64,000 bases of DNA from Phycisphaerae bacterium (GTDB lineage: Bacteria > Planctomycetota > Phycisphaerae > UBA1845). The stretch is taken from positions 32,795 through 96,794 of the forward strand of contig JAJDEB010000038.1 in assembly GCA_029260015.1 (NCBI GenBank), in the 5' to 3' direction. Made by a program: the position numbers and the translations under genes. The notes under the pieces are model-generated. The model had not been told where the DNA came from. It ran no database searches and saw only the letters and a list, made by a program, of their open reading frames with translations. This document shows positions 43,725 through 53,361 of this stretch, one piece after another (position 1 is the first letter of the stretch; each line of letters starts with the position of its first letter).

Positions 43725-45988
43725 CAGAATGGTCCCTTCAAGCCTTTGCGCAAACTGTGATCGCGCAGCACCAAATCCGTCGTCTGGTCAGCCGCGTTGT
43801 AAACTTTCGACACGACGTGCGGATAGCCACTGCTGCGCTTGGCATCACCGCCAAACGAAATCACGTCTCCAGTACCTGGCGTCCGAACGATCCCCTGAAT
43901 CGGCGTGCCCAGCGGATACCGACTCGACTCAATCCACGGGATCACCGGATTGCCACGCCACTTGGCGACGGAATTCTCAGCGAGGCGAGCCTTGGCAAGT
44001 CGATCGAGTGAATCGATGTCATCAACCTCGTCGATCGTCGCCACCACCGCCGGATCGACGCTGATCTCATCGATCAACCGCTGTTGATGTGTCTTGGTGT
44101 TGAGGTACATCTTGGTCGTGCCTGTACCCGCAAGTGGCGACGCGTTGCTCCCGCCCAACGTGTTGGCGATCGCAATCAAGCGTTCGTCGAGTTCAATCGC
44201 AAACGTCGCTCGGAATCGCAACGCGTGCTTGAGATACGCGTCGTAGAAGTTATCTACCGTGCCGTTGCCCTCGATCACTTCGCGGGCGATTGTCAGCAGG
44301 TTCGGTTGCTTGAAGTAGATCGCGCTCAGCTGACGATGCAGCACGAAAGCAGTCTCGGTGACCGCCCAGGTGTCGCCTCCATCGAGCGAGATTTCGAGGC
44401 GAATCTTCTTGCGCTCGCCTGTTTGTTTTTTGGCTTCCGGATGGTCGATCATCCGACGCCGACGCACCTGGTCGGCGATGTTCGGAATCACAAACGGATC
44501 GTAGTTCTGGTAAGGACCGGTCAATCGCTCGAAAAGAATCGGATCGATTTCGCCAGCCGGATCGATGCCCCACAAACGTCCGACGATCGCATAGTCCAAG
44601 TCTTGGAACTTCGATCCGTGCGGGCTGTACCGTTTGTAGAATTCGCCTTCGGTGTCGATCACAAAAGGGTCGCCATACGCATCGCTTCGATAATCGTCAG
44701 CGTCCTCTTCGTCGACATCGTCCCAACGGAAATCGATCTCCCAAAGCGGCTTGAGTTCCGTCGTGATAATCCACCACTTGCGCCCGGCCACCAATTCGGT
44801 TCGAGCGAGCGTCGAACCGGTGTCGAACCGCAGGTTCGCACTCTGCACGTTGCTCTTGGAGAGCATGTCATTGATCGTGCGAAGCTGTCCGCCCGCCGTA
44901 AACTGGCTGGCGTTGCGCTCAAGGTGCAGCACGTCGGCAGCCTTTTGGTCCTGCACCCAAAAGTCCAAATGACTAAGCACGCGAACTTCGCCCGACTGCG
45001 TTTCGTTGGTGTGCGATTCGCCCGCGTGCATCCCGGCGTGCGCCGTGAATACCGCCAACGCTTCGATCAGATTCAAACCCTCAACCGACAGATCGTGGCA
45101 GTTGCGCACCATCATGTTCCGCCAACCAGTGTTGACCGGGCCCGTCAGCAGTGCATCGCTTTCGGCTTCAGTCATCGACCACCAAGCTTCGGCGTCTTGG
45201 CTCGACAGCGTGGTAAACAGGTCGCCCGGATCGATTTGTTCGTCGCCGCCATACGGAAGGTAAATCATTACGAGGTAGCGCAGCGCCTGCAGAAACGTCC
45301 AGTACTCGGCTTCCGGATCGCCGTCATAGGTGAACAGATGGATCGGGGCATTCGGATCATGGGCGATCGAATCCTTGACCAACACCGGACGTGCCAGGCG
45401 GTTCGGTTTGCCTTGGAAATTAAAGATCGCAGGAAGCGATTCGATCCGCTTGGCGAGCTCGTCCCAGTCCATGTCGACAGGGTCGGTTGACGGCGGGTCT
45501 TCATCGTCGATCGCCTCGCTCGCCCCTTTGCTGAGCATGTAGCGCCCTTGAATGGTCGACGGCTTACGACGGCCAGCCCGGCGAAAGATCGACCGAATCT
45601 TCATGGCCCGGCGGCGATACGATCCGCCCTTGTTCGGCGATCCGTTGATCGACATGCCATGCCCGTCGATGTACCCGTGAATCAATACCGGCATGTCCCG
45701 AAAATCCGACACGCCTGGTACAATCGCGATCACCGCACAGCGCAAGCGCGGCGAGTAGAATCGATTGATCCACGCTTCCGACATCTCGTGTCGCACGGGC
45801 AGCGTGCCGTGTTTTTTGGTTTCGAGCCAATCGATTTCGGCATCGGCATCGCTGTTGGCTTCGACGCCAACAACCACGCGACTGACCTTGACGCGCGGGT
45901 CAAAGTACAGACGCGGATCGGCTTCGCTACGCTGCACATAGAATGCAAACGGGGCAATCGGCTGATTGGTTGTGATCGGTCGCACCAT
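43724..45988 (-). CDS. Large tail-tip protein, probable tail hub / Gp27-like
   Basis: 754 residues, the largest gene after the tape measure and distal protein, where siphophages place the tail hub (Dit-Tal region). The N-terminal part has beta-rich hub-like sequence (DPRLYFDPRVKVSRVVVGVE, DMPVLIHGYIDGHGMSINGS). The middle is helical and includes YWTFLQALRYLVMIYLPYGG. The C-terminal part ends with VVSKVYNAADQTTDLVLRDH. No peptidase motif is seen. Function is inferred from order and length; sequence identity to known hubs cannot be shown here. Confidence 0.5.
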   Translation of the reverse strand: MVRPITTNQPIAPFAFYVQRSEADPRLYFDPRVKVSRVVVGVEANSDADAEIDWLETKKHGTLPVRHEMSEAWINRFYSPRLRCAVIAIVPGVSDFRDMPVLIHGYIDGHGMSINGSPNKGGSYRRRAMKIRSIFRRAGRRKPSTIQGRYMLSKGASEAIDDEDPPSTDPVDMDWDELAKRIESLPAIFNFQGKPNRLARPVLVKDSIAHDPNAPIHLFTYDGDPEAEYWTFLQALRYLVMIYLPYGGDEQIDPGDLFTTLSSQDAEAWWSMTEAESDALLTGPVNTGWRNMMVRNCHDLSVEGLNLIEALAVFTAHAGMHAGESHTNETQSGEVRVLSHLDFWVQDQKAADVLHLERNASQFTAGGQLRTINDMLSKSNVQSANLRFDTGSTLARTELVAGRKWWIITTELKPLWEIDFRWDDVDEEDADDYRSDAYGDPFVIDTEGEFYKRYSPHGSKFQDLDYAIVGRLWGIDPAGEIDPILFERLTGPYQNYDPFVIPNIADQVRRRRMIDHPEAKKQTGERKKIRLEISLDGGDTWAVTETAFVLHRQLSAIYFKQPNLLTIAREVIEGNGTVDNFYDAYLKHALRFRATFAIELDERLIAIANTLGGSNASPLAGTGTTKMYLNTKTHQQRLIDEISVDPAVVATIDEVDDIDSLDRLAKARLAENSVAKWRGNPVIPWIESSRYPLGTPIQGIVRTPGTGDVISFGGDAKRSSGYPHVVSKVYNAADQTTDLVLRDHSLRKGLKGPF

Positions 45989-46001
45989 TTCGTCTTTCGT
46001 C

Positions 46002-46418
46002 TTACGTCATTACCTTGAAAACAATCGTATCAGTCCGCGTCACCCAGCCAGCAAGCTCACCCGCCCGGATCGTCTGGTAACCATCACCGGGTCGGTAATC
46101 TTCGATGATCGTTCTCGAAAACGGTCTACCCGTCGTTGACGTCAAAACACCCTCCCCCGTGCGTTTGCGATTTTCGATTGCCACTTCGATGTTGTTGAGC
46201 ACCGTCAGAGACGCGGCGCGAATGTCCAGCCGCCAGGTGATGGTTCGCCCTCGCGATCCGTGATCGTGGCTGAACACGCCGTCCACGCCTTCCATCGCGA
46301 ACTCGGTGCGTGCGACGACCGGTTGGCCATGCGTCACGTTGACCTTGCTGCGGGCGCTGTTTGGGTAGAGCGCACCGCCGACAAGTCCAACGTCCAAACC
46401 TGTGAAGCTCACCGCCAT
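46002..46418 (-). CDS. Phage tail protein, possible distal tail component
   Basis: 138 residues. It lies directly after the tape measure gene, the usual place of the distal tail protein. GRTITWRLDIRAASLTVLNN and the end AGWVTRTDTIVFKVMT are beta strands. AGGAG lies upstream of the ATG. It is shorter than most Dit proteins, so it may be a small variant or an adaptor between tape measure and hub. Confidence 0.45.
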   Translation of the reverse strand: MAVSFTGLDVGLVGGALYPNSARSKVNVTHGQPVVARTEFAMEGVDGVFSHDHGSRGRTITWRLDIRAASLTVLNNIEVAIENRKRTGEGVLTSTTGRPFSRTIIEDYRPGDGYQTIRAGELAGWVTRTDTIVFKVMT

Positions 46419-46475
46419 TGCGACCAGTCGCTCCTAATTTGAACAGAGAGTCCACGTCCATCGATCGGTTGGGCA

Positions 46476-48131
46476 CTATTCATTGAGGTCGTCTCCCTCG
46501 TCTGGGTGCCGGCCCGCCTCGGTGTCGTTGTATTGGGTGCCGACGACGGTGATGTTCAGACGGCTCCCACGTCTCGCTTCTTCGATTTCGCGGGCGACCT
46601 GGTTGATCTTGGCGTCATCGAATCCGGTGAGTGGATTGAAAGCCCCTTCGATCTCTCCGCCAAACAATCCTCCCGTCGCGGACCGGAGTGCTGCATTCAA
46701 CCCCAGCGAGATCGCAGATGGTCCCCCCAGAAGCGACTCCAGGCTTTCCTCGGCAGCACTGACGTCCGCACCGCCGCGACGAAGCTCATTGATTTGCTCT
46801 TCGAGGATTGCAACGACTTTTTTTTCGACTTCGGCCTCGCGATTGCGGTCATTGACACCGACGACAATGTCCTGCGCGATATCTGAATCGAGTTGTTCCT
46901 CTGCCAAGTCGCGGGCGTTTGCGATTGTCGCTTGCGGGCGACCAGTCTGATCCTTGAGCAAGTTGATCTCTGCCTGCGTTTCGTTACGTCGCCGAATCAC
47001 CGAATCCTGATCGGCAGCGACGACTGCGTCGAAATCAGCAGCGGTCGCGGAATCCACTGCGTCACCAACAACAGAATTCGCCGCGACGTTATCACCACCA
47101 AACGCCTTGAGCAGACGGAGGCCCGCTGTGGACGGCACTTGCGAAAGGAACTCGTCCTGCTCTGCTTGTGTGTCGATGTCGCCGATGATGTCACGGGTCA
47201 GTTGAATCCTTTGCGCAGACGTCAACGACTTCGCATCAAGTCCATCCTTGGTGGCGCGTTTTTCGATCTCACGGGTGAACTTCTTGGCGGTGCCAGTAAC
47301 TGCGACCTCTAGAAGTGTGTTCAGAGATTGCGCCGCGAGCTCTTCACTCACCTCGACGCTTCGTGTCTGCGTTGCAACTTCCAGCACATCATCGAGACCG
47401 ACGCCCTGCTGCAGGAGTGCCGTGCCGCCACGTGCGAGCTCGTCCACGAACTTGCCGACGTTCTTTGCTTCCGAGGCCGTGGCTGCTGCCGAAATCTTCG
47501 CGACGGCTTCCTTGGCATCTTCCGGCGATTCGAGGGCACCCGCTTTTTTTAGGAATCCGAGCAGCGACGACAACGCCGACGCGTCAAAAGCCTTGGCTTG
47601 AGCGAACGATCCGATCTCCGCAGTCGTTTCCAGATTCTGACCGGCGAACAATCCACCCTGATCGCTGAACGCAATATCAGCGGCGATGCCGAGTTCACGG
47701 GCCGAGTTCAGATCCAGCCCGGTGCGTTTGCTAATATTGGAGAGCGTCGCGATCGCTTCCTCTTCGCTAACTGGCCGGTCGGGTGTGCTGACTTGTGCAC
47801 CAAACGCTTTCGTTTGCTCGGACAGGTCAACCGAATCACCTGCAAGCTCCCGTTGCAACCGAAGCGCTTCTTCAAACGATGCGATGATCTGGGCGACCAA
47901 GTCTTTGATTGCTGACAGTGCGCCCAGCCCGCCAGTCAGTTTGCTGAGCGCCCCCGCGAATGCGTTGCCTTTGTCGCTCGCTTTGGCCAGCCCATCACCA
48001 GCGCCCTCTGCCCGCTTCCCGGTTTCCTGGGAAGCTTCACCGACGCCTTCCATCCCCTCAGCAACTTGATCAAGTTGCTGTTTGGATTCTTGTGCCCCGG
48101 TGACCTTGATTTGTTGTTCAATAGGTGGCAT
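46476..48131 (-). CDS. Tail tape measure protein
   Basis: 551 residues. The N-terminus is heptad-rich (QQIKVTGAQESKQQLDQVAE), followed by a hydrophobic helix (TGGLGALSAIKDLVAQIIAS), long helical stretches with few prolines, and a C-terminal helix rich in charged residues. This is the composition of tape measure proteins that set tail length and occupy the tail lumen. At about 0.15 nm per residue it predicts a tail of roughly 80 nm. Unusually, only 34 bases separate it from the tail tube gene, leaving no room for the frameshifted tail assembly chaperone genes usually found here. Confidence 0.75.
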   Translation of the reverse strand: MPPIEQQIKVTGAQESKQQLDQVAEGMEGVGEASQETGKRAEGAGDGLAKASDKGNAFAGALSKLTGGLGALSAIKDLVAQIIASFEEALRLQRELAGDSVDLSEQTKAFGAQVSTPDRPVSEEEAIATLSNISKRTGLDLNSARELGIAADIAFSDQGGLFAGQNLETTAEIGSFAQAKAFDASALSSLLGFLKKAGALESPEDAKEAVAKISAAATASEAKNVGKFVDELARGGTALLQQGVGLDDVLEVATQTRSVEVSEELAAQSLNTLLEVAVTGTAKKFTREIEKRATKDGLDAKSLTSAQRIQLTRDIIGDIDTQAEQDEFLSQVPSTAGLRLLKAFGGDNVAANSVVGDAVDSATAADFDAVVAADQDSVIRRRNETQAEINLLKDQTGRPQATIANARDLAEEQLDSDIAQDIVVGVNDRNREAEVEKKVVAILEEQINELRRGGADVSAAEESLESLLGGPSAISLGLNAALRSATGGLFGGEIEGAFNPLTGFDDAKINQVAREIEEARRGSRLNITVVGTQYNDTEAGRHPDEGDDLNE

Positions 48132-48165
48132 GTACAGTTAGCTTTCTAAGTCCGCAGCTTTCGCG

Positions 48166-48585
48166 TTACGATCCAGATGCGTGCGACACCATCGAACTGG
48201 GCGTCAAGTCGCTCGGACCTGGAATCCCTTCAAACGACAGCTTCCACGACGCGAAGTTTTGATCCTGCCGCGTGGGCACCGTGCCGTCGTACTCCTTGAA
48301 CGTCACGTTCTTGATCGTGGTCACCCGCGTCCCGCCCGCCACGTTGACCATGACGTAGACCAGGTTGGACGCCAAGCCATCAAGCGCCTGGTTGGGGGCA
48401 GCCTCGTTGTCGAAGGTCGCGGTGCCAACGATCTTGAAATCGGTCGTCAACGAATCTTCCGATTCGCCGTCCGAAGCTCCCTTCTTTTGCACAGTCTGCG
48501 TTTTGTACTGAACGTCTCGAACGCCCTCGATCTGTGCGGCGTCATGCGTAGCGCTGACCACATACGCGTGTTTTATTTTTGCCAT
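48166..48585 (-). CDS. Phage major tail (tube) protein candidate
   Basis: 139 residues immediately upstream of the tape measure gene, the standard place of the tube protein. KHAYVVSATHDAAQIEGVRD, TDFKIVGTATFDNEAAPN and SWKLSFEGIPGPSDL are compatible with the tube-protein beta-barrel fold. GGAGAC precedes the ATG. Position is the main argument. Confidence 0.6.
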   Translation of the reverse strand: MAKIKHAYVVSATHDAAQIEGVRDVQYKTQTVQKKGASDGESEDSLTTDFKIVGTATFDNEAAPNQALDGLASNLVYVMVNVAGGTRVTTIKNVTFKEYDGTVPTRQDQNFASWKLSFEGIPGPSDLTPSSMVSHASGS

Positions 48586-48634
48586 CGGTGTGTCTCCGTT
48601 TCATTGAATGAACTGCTACTGATTCCTGGGCGGG

Positions 48635-49072
48635 TCAATACTCGCCCGGATCGCGATCGAATTGGAGCGACACCGGAATCGCCGCCCACACCATCGCGCC
48701 GTCGCCTTCGTTGGCGTTGTTGTCCCCTTCCCAATCGCCCGCCGTAAAGCGTGCGCCGCCCGTCGAAACGAACGTCTCTGCCGTGTCCTTGACGAGCTTG
48801 ATGTACTTGCCAAGTTCAATGTCCTGCTCTTGATCCTGACCGAGCCGGATCGCCACCAAGACCCAATACGTCGACTCCTCAGCGATCTGCCCGTCCGACG
48901 CCGCGTTCCCGCTGTCACCGCTTCGATCACTCCACACCGCCAGCAACGGAAACTCGTTCTCTTTGAGCACGTTGACCTGCCGTCGCTTGACGCACTCGAA
49001 CTCGTCCGTCGCCACAAGTTGAGCGACGAACTCGCTCATGTGCCCGCTGAATTTCGCTTCATCAAGTGGCAT
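48635..49072 (-). CDS. Tail terminator-like protein
   Basis: 145 residues. FSGHMSEFVAQLVATDEFEC and the end MVWAAIPVSLQFDRDPGEY match the alpha/beta layout of head-tail joining or tail terminator proteins (gpU/gp17-like). It lies between the gp10-like gene and the tube gene, where terminators occur. GGGGAAG precedes the ATG. No direct family hit can be claimed. Confidence 0.5.
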   Translation of the reverse strand: MPLDEAKFSGHMSEFVAQLVATDEFECVKRRQVNVLKENEFPLLAVWSDRSGDSGNAASDGQIAEESTYWVLVAIRLGQDQEQDIELGKYIKLVKDTAETFVSTGGARFTAGDWEGDNNANEGDGAMVWAAIPVSLQFDRDPGEY

Positions 49073-49084
49073 CCATCTTCCCCA

Positions 49085-49729
49085 TCAAGCAGCCTTGTAG
49101 AGTTCGTCGATTTCAAATCGGATCGACACCCGAAACACTTCAAAATGCCGTTGCACACCGCCCGACAAGTATCGCTTCGCGGGCACTCGCACACTCTTGA
49201 GCAGCACATACCACGGTTCAAATCCCGCAGCTTTTCCGCCCGGTTTTCCCGGCGTGCGATGCACCTTGACGAGAAGCGGCGGTTTGCCCTGTGCCCGCCG
49301 ATCAATAAAGATCAACTCTTCGCGTTTACCCGCTTCACGCGGGCCACCTGGGTACTTGAGCTTTCCACCCGCTGTTCGCGCCGCGTCCAGTGGCACCGCC
49401 AGCGCCTTGCCCGGCTTGGCTTTGATCACGCCGCCTTCCTCGTGAATCCGTGCGTACTTAACCGCCGGTCCCTTGGTCACGCCGATGTAAGCAGTGATGC
49501 CGCCGCCCGACACATCGACGCGCGATGCGATCGATCGGCGCAAGTTGCCGCTGACCACGTTGAGCAGGCCCGACGGTCCAAGTTCGTTCTCCGCGATCTC
49601 ACCAGCGAGAAGGATGCTGGACCGATCGACGATGCCCGGAAGTTCCGTCACCAGTCGCCCGCCACGATCGCCCGACAGGCGGATCGCCTTTTCAGAGTTC
49701 GGCGTTGTGATGACTTGCACACGAAGCAT
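49085..49729 (-). CDS. HK97 gp10-like head-tail/tail component
   Basis: 214 residues. SGNLRRSIASRVDVSGGGIT followed by YIGVTKGPAVKYARIHEEGG is the HK97 gp10 pattern (a membrane-free minor tail or joining protein with the YARxHExG strand). The protein is longer than the family norm because of a basic middle insert (KLKYPGGPREAGKREELIF). It sits between the connector and the terminator-like gene, in the expected order. Confidence 0.65.
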   Translation of the reverse strand: MLRVQVITTPNSEKAIRLSGDRGGRLVTELPGIVDRSSILLAGEIAENELGPSGLLNVVSGNLRRSIASRVDVSGGGITAYIGVTKGPAVKYARIHEEGGVIKAKPGKALAVPLDAARTAGGKLKYPGGPREAGKREELIFIDRRAQGKPPLLVKVHRTPGKPGGKAAGFEPWYVLLKSVRVPAKRYLSGGVQRHFEVFRVSIRFEIDELYKAA

Positions 49730-49752
49730 GGGCGTTTTTCCAACAAGAGCGG

Positions 49753-50370
49753 TTAGCTGTACCGCTTGAACGGTTGAATCATCTGTCGAACCATCTTGAA
49801 GAGTTCGTCCTTCACACCTGCAACCGACATATCGCCGACGTTGATCGAGCGCTCGCCAAACTTGTCACGATGTTTGACCAGGTGAACCGCCATCCGCGTC
49901 GCCGCCTGCATAAGCGTTGAGGGCAGCGCGATCGCACCGGCAGGCGGCGAACTGTCGAAGTCGGTCCAGTAGCCACCCGTGTACGTCACGCGGATCACCT
50001 TTGCGCCCGGATAGAATCCGCCGTACAGATGCAGCAGCGAATCGCTTCCGGTTTCCTCGTCGATGATAAAGTTCTCGTCTTCAACCAAAGGCGTCGCGGT
50101 GTCGAATTCGCGGTCCGAAGCCATCACGACTTCGCTTACCGACTCGATCGGATAACAGCGAAGCCGCACCTTGTCGCCGTCGATCGATCGCGGGTACTCC
50201 ACGCGATCGACGACGCGTTCCAGCAGGCTCACGCCTCGGGCACTGTCATACCGGAGCAGTTCGCCTGCGATCCACTCGCTGGACGCGGCGACGGCTCGAT
50301 CGACGATGTCGTCGAGACTGTCGCCGCTGATGGGCACTTCCGATTTAACAATGTCGCGGGTCGTGAGCAT
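49753..50370 (-). CDS. Head-tail connector protein (gp6-like)
   Basis: 205 residues. LDDIVDRAVAASSEWIAGEL is the helical start of gp6/gp15-type connector proteins. VIRVTYTGGYWTD and ALPSTLMQAATRMAVHLVKH are the hallmark strand-turn (TYxGGY) and helix of the family. The fold forms the ring between portal and tail. It follows the capsid and two small genes, the usual order. The ATG has no strong Shine-Dalgarno, so coupling to upstream translation is possible. Confidence 0.7.
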   Translation of the reverse strand: MLTTRDIVKSEVPISGDSLDDIVDRAVAASSEWIAGELLRYDSARGVSLLERVVDRVEYPRSIDGDKVRLRCYPIESVSEVVMASDREFDTATPLVEDENFIIDEETGSDSLLHLYGGFYPGAKVIRVTYTGGYWTDFDSSPPAGAIALPSTLMQAATRMAVHLVKHRDKFGERSINVGDMSVAGVKDELFKMVRQMIQPFKRYS

Positions 50371-50382
50371 GATGGGTCCGAG

Positions 50383-50694
50383 TTAGCTGATTTTCAGCGG
50401 ACCTTCGTCCACTTCTTCTTCGTATCCGATCGCCGTCGAAACGGCAGTCGGATCGTTGACGTACTTGAGTGTGCGCACGACGCGGTACACCGGTCGGCCC
50501 GGTTTGTTTTGGGAGTTGGCGTGGCGACGCGGCAACACAAGCTGCTCGCCCTGGCGATAGGTGTTGCCGTTCTCGACGACGCCCTTGGGGTACACCACTT
50601 CGACGACGCATTGATCCTGATCGTGCGTCGGGCACGGATGCGTGTAGCCCTCCGCACTTGCCGACGTTTCGTTGACTGGTTTGTCCTTTGACAC
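50383..50694 (-). CDS. Small phage protein with GTG start
   Basis: 103 residues from a GTG at 50694, chosen because AGGAG lies 6 nt upstream; the longer frame from 50742 has no such site. It includes CPTHDQDQCVVEVVYPKGVV and RRHANSQNKPGRPVYRVVRT. Small genes between capsid and connector often encode decoration or scaffold-related proteins. Not recognised. Confidence 0.55.
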   Translation of the reverse strand: MSKDKPVNETSASAEGYTHPCPTHDQDQCVVEVVYPKGVVENGNTYRQGEQLVLPRRHANSQNKPGRPVYRVVRTLKYVNDPTAVSTAIGYEEEVDEGPLKIS

Positions 50695-50787
50695 GTTGAT
50701 CTCCTGATGATTTTCAATTCGATCGAATGGCCCCGCGATCACATCGTCGCAGTCCGCAAGCCGTTCATGGGCCTTGCCCGCGTCGCG

Positions 50788-51036
50788 CTATTTTTCGGTG
50801 GTATCCGTCACCATCTTGTTGCGTTCGGGCGCTTTCGCGTCGCCGATGCGTTTGAGGTCTTTTCCGTAACGCCCGGCGTCGGCGTCAGCCATCACGCACT
50901 CGGTCGGCAGACCGGCTTTCTTGTTTTCGTCAGTCGGGGCGTACAGATGCCCGACGCCGTCGACGACCAGGTGGCAGGTCGATTGATATTTTCCGTAACC
51001 ACGCGACGGCGAGTTGTTCTTTGCTTCCTTGGCCAT
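50788..51036 (-). CDS. Small phage protein downstream of capsid
   Basis: 82 residues, Lys-rich ends, with GAAAGGA before the ATG. YGKYQSTCHLVVDGVGHLYA and a short charged tail are visible; no family recognised. Its place just after the capsid gene would suit a head decoration protein. Confidence 0.5.
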   Translation of the reverse strand: MAKEAKNNSPSRGYGKYQSTCHLVVDGVGHLYAPTDENKKAGLPTECVMADADAGRYGKDLKRIGDAKAPERNKMVTDTTEK

Positions 51037-51143
51037 GATGTTTGTCCTTTCGTTCGTGTTGCATGTGTCGTGTTATGCGGAGCCCGGTCGCTCGACCGGA
51101 CTCCGCGATTCAATTCAGTTGGCTCAGTCTGTGAGGCAGCAAA

Positions 51144-52454
51144 CTAGGCAGCAGCAGTGCGCAACACCGCCATCGCGTTGCCGTCCGACTCCTTGATCGT
51201 CTGACGAGGAACTGCCTTGATGGCGATCTGATCTTCAAGGAACTTCAGTTCGTTACTGCGCTCAAGACGCATGCCTCGACGTTGACCGAGAATGCCCCAG
51301 TCACGGATCGATCCGAATGCTAGGAACTTGGTGCTCACCGCGTCTTCGGCTGTGCCAGGAAGCACGTTGACTTCCTCAACTTCGTAGCCGTGGACCAAGA
51401 GCTTGCCGCCTTCATTGGCCCGCTTATAGAGAGGACGTCCATCAGCGTCACGAATCTTTTCGAGCTTGCCAGTGACGTCTGACGAAGCGAAGAATTTAGC
51501 CTGACCTCCCATGCGGACGTAGTCCGGCGTCGCACGAATCAGATCAATCGTGTCATCGTCGGCGATATCGTCCATCGACGTGTCGCCAGTGCCCATCGTT
51601 ACCACTGCGACATTGCCCGATTCAAAAATTCCGGTGACGCCAGCAAAGGCACCGGTGCCGTCGCCCATGAATCCGTTGGTGTCTTCAGCTTTCGCCAGGG
51701 CGAGTGCGATTTCTTGCGCGATCAGTTCGCCCAGCCCAACGACCGCATCCTCTTCGAGTTCGCGGCTGAAGATCACCAGGACGCCCCATCGAGATGCATC
51801 AACCGTCACGTTCGTCAATGCGATGTCGCTGGCAGTCAGGGCGACGCCTTCGTCGGGGTAGTACACCGTCGGGCCGCCGGTTCGCTTCGGCCAGGTCTGC
51901 TTGCTTTGCGACATCGGCACCACGAACGCGTGTTTGCGGAACACGCCATACATCTCAACTTTGCGAATCAGTTGCGCGATGAGCAGATCGGGCGTGAGCA
52001 CGCCGCCCGCCGAGCCGGTGCCGATCGACATCGCTTTGACGTATTCGGTGCCCGCAACCTCTGCACCCTTGTCGTCATAGAACTTGTAACCGGCTTCGAC
52101 GAGGTGTTTGGCACTGGATTCTCGATTGCAGATTTCAGCCAAGACGAGGTGGCCCATGTCGGCTGCCATCTTCGCATTCTGCCAAAAGCCTTTGTACGAA
52201 GTGTCCCCTTTGAATCGATCGTCGCTCGACTGCACCTGCATCTGCTTGCTGTACTGCTCGACGTCGTCGCGCAAGGCCTTGAGCGAATCAAGCTCAGTCT
52301 TCATCGCGTCCATGACGCCTTTGCGTTCCTCGTCCGTCTTGGCGAGCTTGGCGACTTCATCGGCTTGCGTCGCCAGCCGCTTTTCATAGTCAGCCGCAAA
52401 GCCCTTAAACTTCTCGGTGATCGATTTGAAGTATTCTGTTGTGGTTGGTTCCAT
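51144..52454 (-). CDS. Major capsid protein, HK97 fold
   Basis: 436 residues from the ATG at 52454; AAGGAG is 6 nt upstream, and an ATG three bases earlier is also possible. The first ~95 residues are a charged coiled-coil delta domain (EKFKGFAADYEKRLATQADE), normally removed by the protease. The capsid domain then shows GTGSAGGVLTPDLLIAQLIR, RWGVLVIFSRELEEDAVVGL and LGELIAQEIALALAKAEDTN, which are the N-arm, spine helix and P-domain of HK97-type shells. FLEDQIAIKAVPRQTI near the end is typical. Order (portal, protease, capsid) fits. Confidence 0.92.
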   Translation of the reverse strand: MEPTTTEYFKSITEKFKGFAADYEKRLATQADEVAKLAKTDEERKGVMDAMKTELDSLKALRDDVEQYSKQMQVQSSDDRFKGDTSYKGFWQNAKMAADMGHLVLAEICNRESSAKHLVEAGYKFYDDKGAEVAGTEYVKAMSIGTGSAGGVLTPDLLIAQLIRKVEMYGVFRKHAFVVPMSQSKQTWPKRTGGPTVYYPDEGVALTASDIALTNVTVDASRWGVLVIFSRELEEDAVVGLGELIAQEIALALAKAEDTNGFMGDGTGAFAGVTGIFESGNVAVVTMGTGDTSMDDIADDDTIDLIRATPDYVRMGGQAKFFASSDVTGKLEKIRDADGRPLYKRANEGGKLLVHGYEVEEVNVLPGTAEDAVSTKFLAFGSIRDWGILGQRRGMRLERSNELKFLEDQIAIKAVPRQTIKESDGNAMAVLRTAAA

Positions 52455-52529
52455 CATGGTCTCCTTGGGCATCCTTGCCCCGTTCGAGTATCGTCACAGC
52501 GCCCCGTCATTCGGGGGCGCAGTTGTGTC

Positions 52530-53348
52530 CTAAACGTCCAAGATCGAGAGCAGTTCTGCGACGGCACTGCGTCCCTCGTGATCCAGTTTGCCGCCATCAT
52601 CGGCAAGTGCTTTGCTACGCGTGTCGTCAGGTGAATCGCCAAACAGCGACTTGATCCGTTTTGATTGCTGGTCGACCACCGCTGAGTTCTTGTTCACGAC
52701 AGCCAGCAACTCTTCATAGGCGGCTTTGAGTTCGCGCACTTCGCCGTCGTCTCGACTGGCCAATGCCGCATTGCCGATTTCGCCGCGTACCACGTCGATC
52801 GCCACCGCACGCGGATTCGCGGGCGCGACGACCAAGGATTGTTCGATCAACTCTGCCTGCTTAATGACGGGGATGCCGTTTTCCTTGACGACGTCGATCG
52901 CCCGGAAGTTGACGCTGATCCCCCGCATCGCTCCGATGCTGTACACCGCCCACAAATCCTTGCCGATCACTGACTCTGCGAACTTCACGATTGAGATAAA
53001 CGGTTCACTTTCGGTAAACATCTCGGCTGCCATCCCCGCGACCGGTGCCATACCGCTTTCCAGCCATTTGAGGTGGCTGCTGATCACCGGAGCCCCTGCG
53101 CGTTTGTAGCTGTCGATTGTTCCGTGAAATGCGCCACGCTCGATACGCTCGCCATCTCGGTCGATGCCAGAGTCGCTCGAAACGAACGTGACAAGCTTGT
53201 TTTTCATGTCCACCGGTTCAAACGACTTCTTGCCGATGGTGACGGGTTTATCCGAGGCGCATCCGGTGCGCACATAGCGATCGTCACCGATCAGTTCCCG
53301 ATACTCGCTCGGAATGCAGCTTTTGAATTCATTGATGCGTACGATCAT
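52530..53348 (-). CDS. Prohead protease, HK97/U35 type
   Basis: 272 residues. LVTFVSSDSGIDRDGERIER opens the herpes-protease-like fold. The catalytic His lies in APVISSHLKWLESG and the Ser in MRGISVNFRAID, matching the HK97 LxxH...GxSxxF pattern. A long C-terminal helix (EVRELKAAYEELLAVVNKNS) could be a scaffolding segment. It lies directly between portal and capsid genes, as expected. It cleaves the capsid delta domain during maturation. AGAGGA precedes the ATG. Confidence 0.85.
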   Translation of the reverse strand: MIVRINEFKSCIPSEYRELIGDDRYVRTGCASDKPVTIGKKSFEPVDMKNKLVTFVSSDSGIDRDGERIERGAFHGTIDSYKRAGAPVISSHLKWLESGMAPVAGMAAEMFTESEPFISIVKFAESVIGKDLWAVYSIGAMRGISVNFRAIDVVKENGIPVIKQAELIEQSLVVAPANPRAVAIDVVRGEIGNAALASRDDGEVRELKAAYEELLAVVNKNSAVVDQQSKRIKSLFGDSPDDTRSKALADDGGKLDHEGRSAVAELLSILDV

Positions 53349-53361
53349 GGGCGTCCTCTTT

